Assembly: GCA_021796055.1 (NCBI GenBank)
Contig: JAJYOS010000059.1
Location: forward strand, 1 to 14,098
Length of the DNA stretch: 14,098 nucleotides
Direction: 5' to 3'
From: Bacteroidota bacterium
Lineage (GTDB): Bacteria > Bacteroidota > Kryptoniia > Kryptoniales > JAKASW01
The position numbers and the translations under genes are program-made. This document shows, piece by piece, positions 13,275 to 14,098 of this stretch. The notes under the pieces are model-generated. The model made no database searches. It was not told the origin of the DNA and saw only the letters and a list, made by a program, of their open reading frames with translations. Positions within the stretch are counted from its first letter, which is position 1. Every line of letters starts with the position of its first letter.

Positions 13275-14098
13275 ATGGAAGATGAAGTGACCGTACCGCC
13301 GAAACCTCCGTCGCTGATCCGCCGGATATTCATCGGACGCCGGGGCATCCGTGCCGGGTGGAGCATCGGGATTTTCACAGTCATACTCGTGGTGATTTCA
13401 CTCGTTTTTGTCCTTCCACTTCGGCACATCCTTCAGCTCGCACATTTACCCAGGAACGGTGTGCTCCCGATTCCGATGGGAAGCATGGAGCTCGCACTCT
13501 TCCTGGGGGTACTGGGCGCGTCGATTATCATGACGCGGATCGAACACAAGCCGGTCATCTCTTACGGCCTCGACGGCCCCAACCGTCTCAGGAATTTTCT
13601 CTGGGGATTCCTGTTCGGTTTCATCGCCCTCTCCATGTTGGTGGGGACGATGATGATCTTCGGTTTCGTTCACTTTGACGGCGAGCAGATCTTCGGATGG
13701 AGAATCGTCAAGTATGCAGTTGCCTGGGGCGTCGTCTTCCTGCTTGTCGGCCTTTACGAGGAGTACACGCTTAGGGGATATCTTCTCGCGACCCTCTCGC
13801 GCGGAATAGGATTCTGGTGGAGCGCCGTCATACTTTCGATCACGTTCGGATCTGTTCACCTTTCCAATACGGGCGAATCGCCGGTGGGAATCTTCTCCGC
13901 GGGCGCCATCGGGCTGCTGTTTTGTGTGAGCCTGTGGTACCTGAAGACGCTCTGGTGGGCGATAGGATTTCACGCCGCCTGGGATTGGGCAGAGTCGTAC
14001 TTCTGGGGAACCGCCGACAGCGGACTGATTTCTCGGGGACACCTTCTCGGTGTTCATCCGCAGGGGAATATACTCTGGAGCGGCGGATCCACGGGACC
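13275..14098 (+). CDS. CPBP-family intramembrane glutamic/metalloprotease (Abi-like), 3' end beyond window
   Basis: An inner-membrane protein of at least 274 residues; no stop before the window edge. GAGGAG at 13264-13269, five bases before the ATG, supports the start. A basic N-terminus (RRIFIGRRGIRAGW, about 16-29) is followed by several membrane segments: about 30-50, 70-87, 108-130, 148-161, 178-192 and 207-230. All three CPBP motifs are present: EEYTLR at Glu162-Glu163-Arg167, FxxxH at Phe191-His195, and HxxxD at His233-Asp237. The family includes eukaryotic Rce1 CAAX proteases and bacterial bacteriocin-immunity-like (Abi) proteins; catalysis uses the EE and His residues. Substrates of bacterial members are mostly unknown. 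There is no bacteriocin gene nearby to suggest immunity. The N-terminal proline-rich stretch (VPPKPPS, residues 7-13) is cytoplasmic. The family call is firm. Confidence 0.92.
   Translation, partial: MEDEVTVPPKPPSLIRRIFIGRRGIRAGWSIGIFTVILVVISLVFVLPLRHILQLAHLPRNGVLPIPMGSMELALFLGVLGASIIMTRIEHKPVISYGLDGPNRLRNFLWGFLFGFIALSMLVGTMMIFGFVHFDGEQIFGWRIVKYAVAWGVVFLLVGLYEEYTLRGYLLATLSRGIGFWWSAVILSITFGSVHLSNTGESPVGIFSAGAIGLLFCVSLWYLKTLWWAIGFHAAWDWAESYFWGTADSGLISRGHLLGVHPQGNILWSGGSTG

Noticed and set aside
13446..14057. Minus-strand ORF of 203 codons across the CPBP gene
   Set aside because: The plus frame from 13275 contains all three CPBP motifs and membrane segments; the minus frame is charged, low-complexity shadow sequence.

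Overview
The window reads as a chromosomal, partly accessory segment of a Gram-negative bacterium of the Bacteroidota/Chlorobiota/Ignavibacteriota (FCB) group. The grounds are a TonB-dependent receptor with an N-terminal carboxypeptidase-regulatory-like domain and a C-terminal phenylalanine, several secreted proteins, and one promoter of the Bacteroidota type (TTG, then TAnnTTTG). This placement is an inference from protein style, not a database match.

Left part (1-2715): remnant of a type I restriction-modification locus. A Fic-domain AMP-transferase (28-696) is followed by an hsdS specificity gene (889-2715) broken by one in-frame TGA at 1165-1167. Between them, on the opposite strand, lies a 60-codon ORF (841-659) with the class I Fic antitoxin signature SARIEG. 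I read it as the antitoxin of the Fic protein, encoded convergently and overlapping the 3' end of fic by 38 bp. It has its own promoter in the 47 bp between the two divergent starts and would give an almost leaderless mRNA. hsdM and hsdR are not in the window and would have to lie upstream.

Middle gap (2716-3769): no convincing gene. It holds a pyrimidine-rich tract, a TTGACA-type promoter-like site, and about 0.4 kb of degenerate 21-bp tandem repeat that reads as a run of heptapeptides.

Right part (3770-14098): GC-richer and mostly envelope or secretion related. In order: a TonB-dependent receptor (3770-6136); a tryptophan-rich secreted protein of unknown family that looks like a glycosidase (6405-7637); a 972-residue protein with a large unrecognised N-terminus and a complete C-terminal M28 metallopeptidase domain (7966-10884); a minus-strand methyltransferase pseudogene with an internal deletion and frame change (11569-11025); a secreted C1-family papain/bleomycin-hydrolase-like peptidase (11839-13074) with a classical rho-independent terminator; and a CPBP-family intramembrane metalloprotease that runs off the right edge (13275 onward). 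Each right-hand gene has its own leader and Shine-Dalgarno sequence, so they look like single-gene units rather than one operon. No tRNA, rRNA, CRISPR array, transposase or attachment site was seen.
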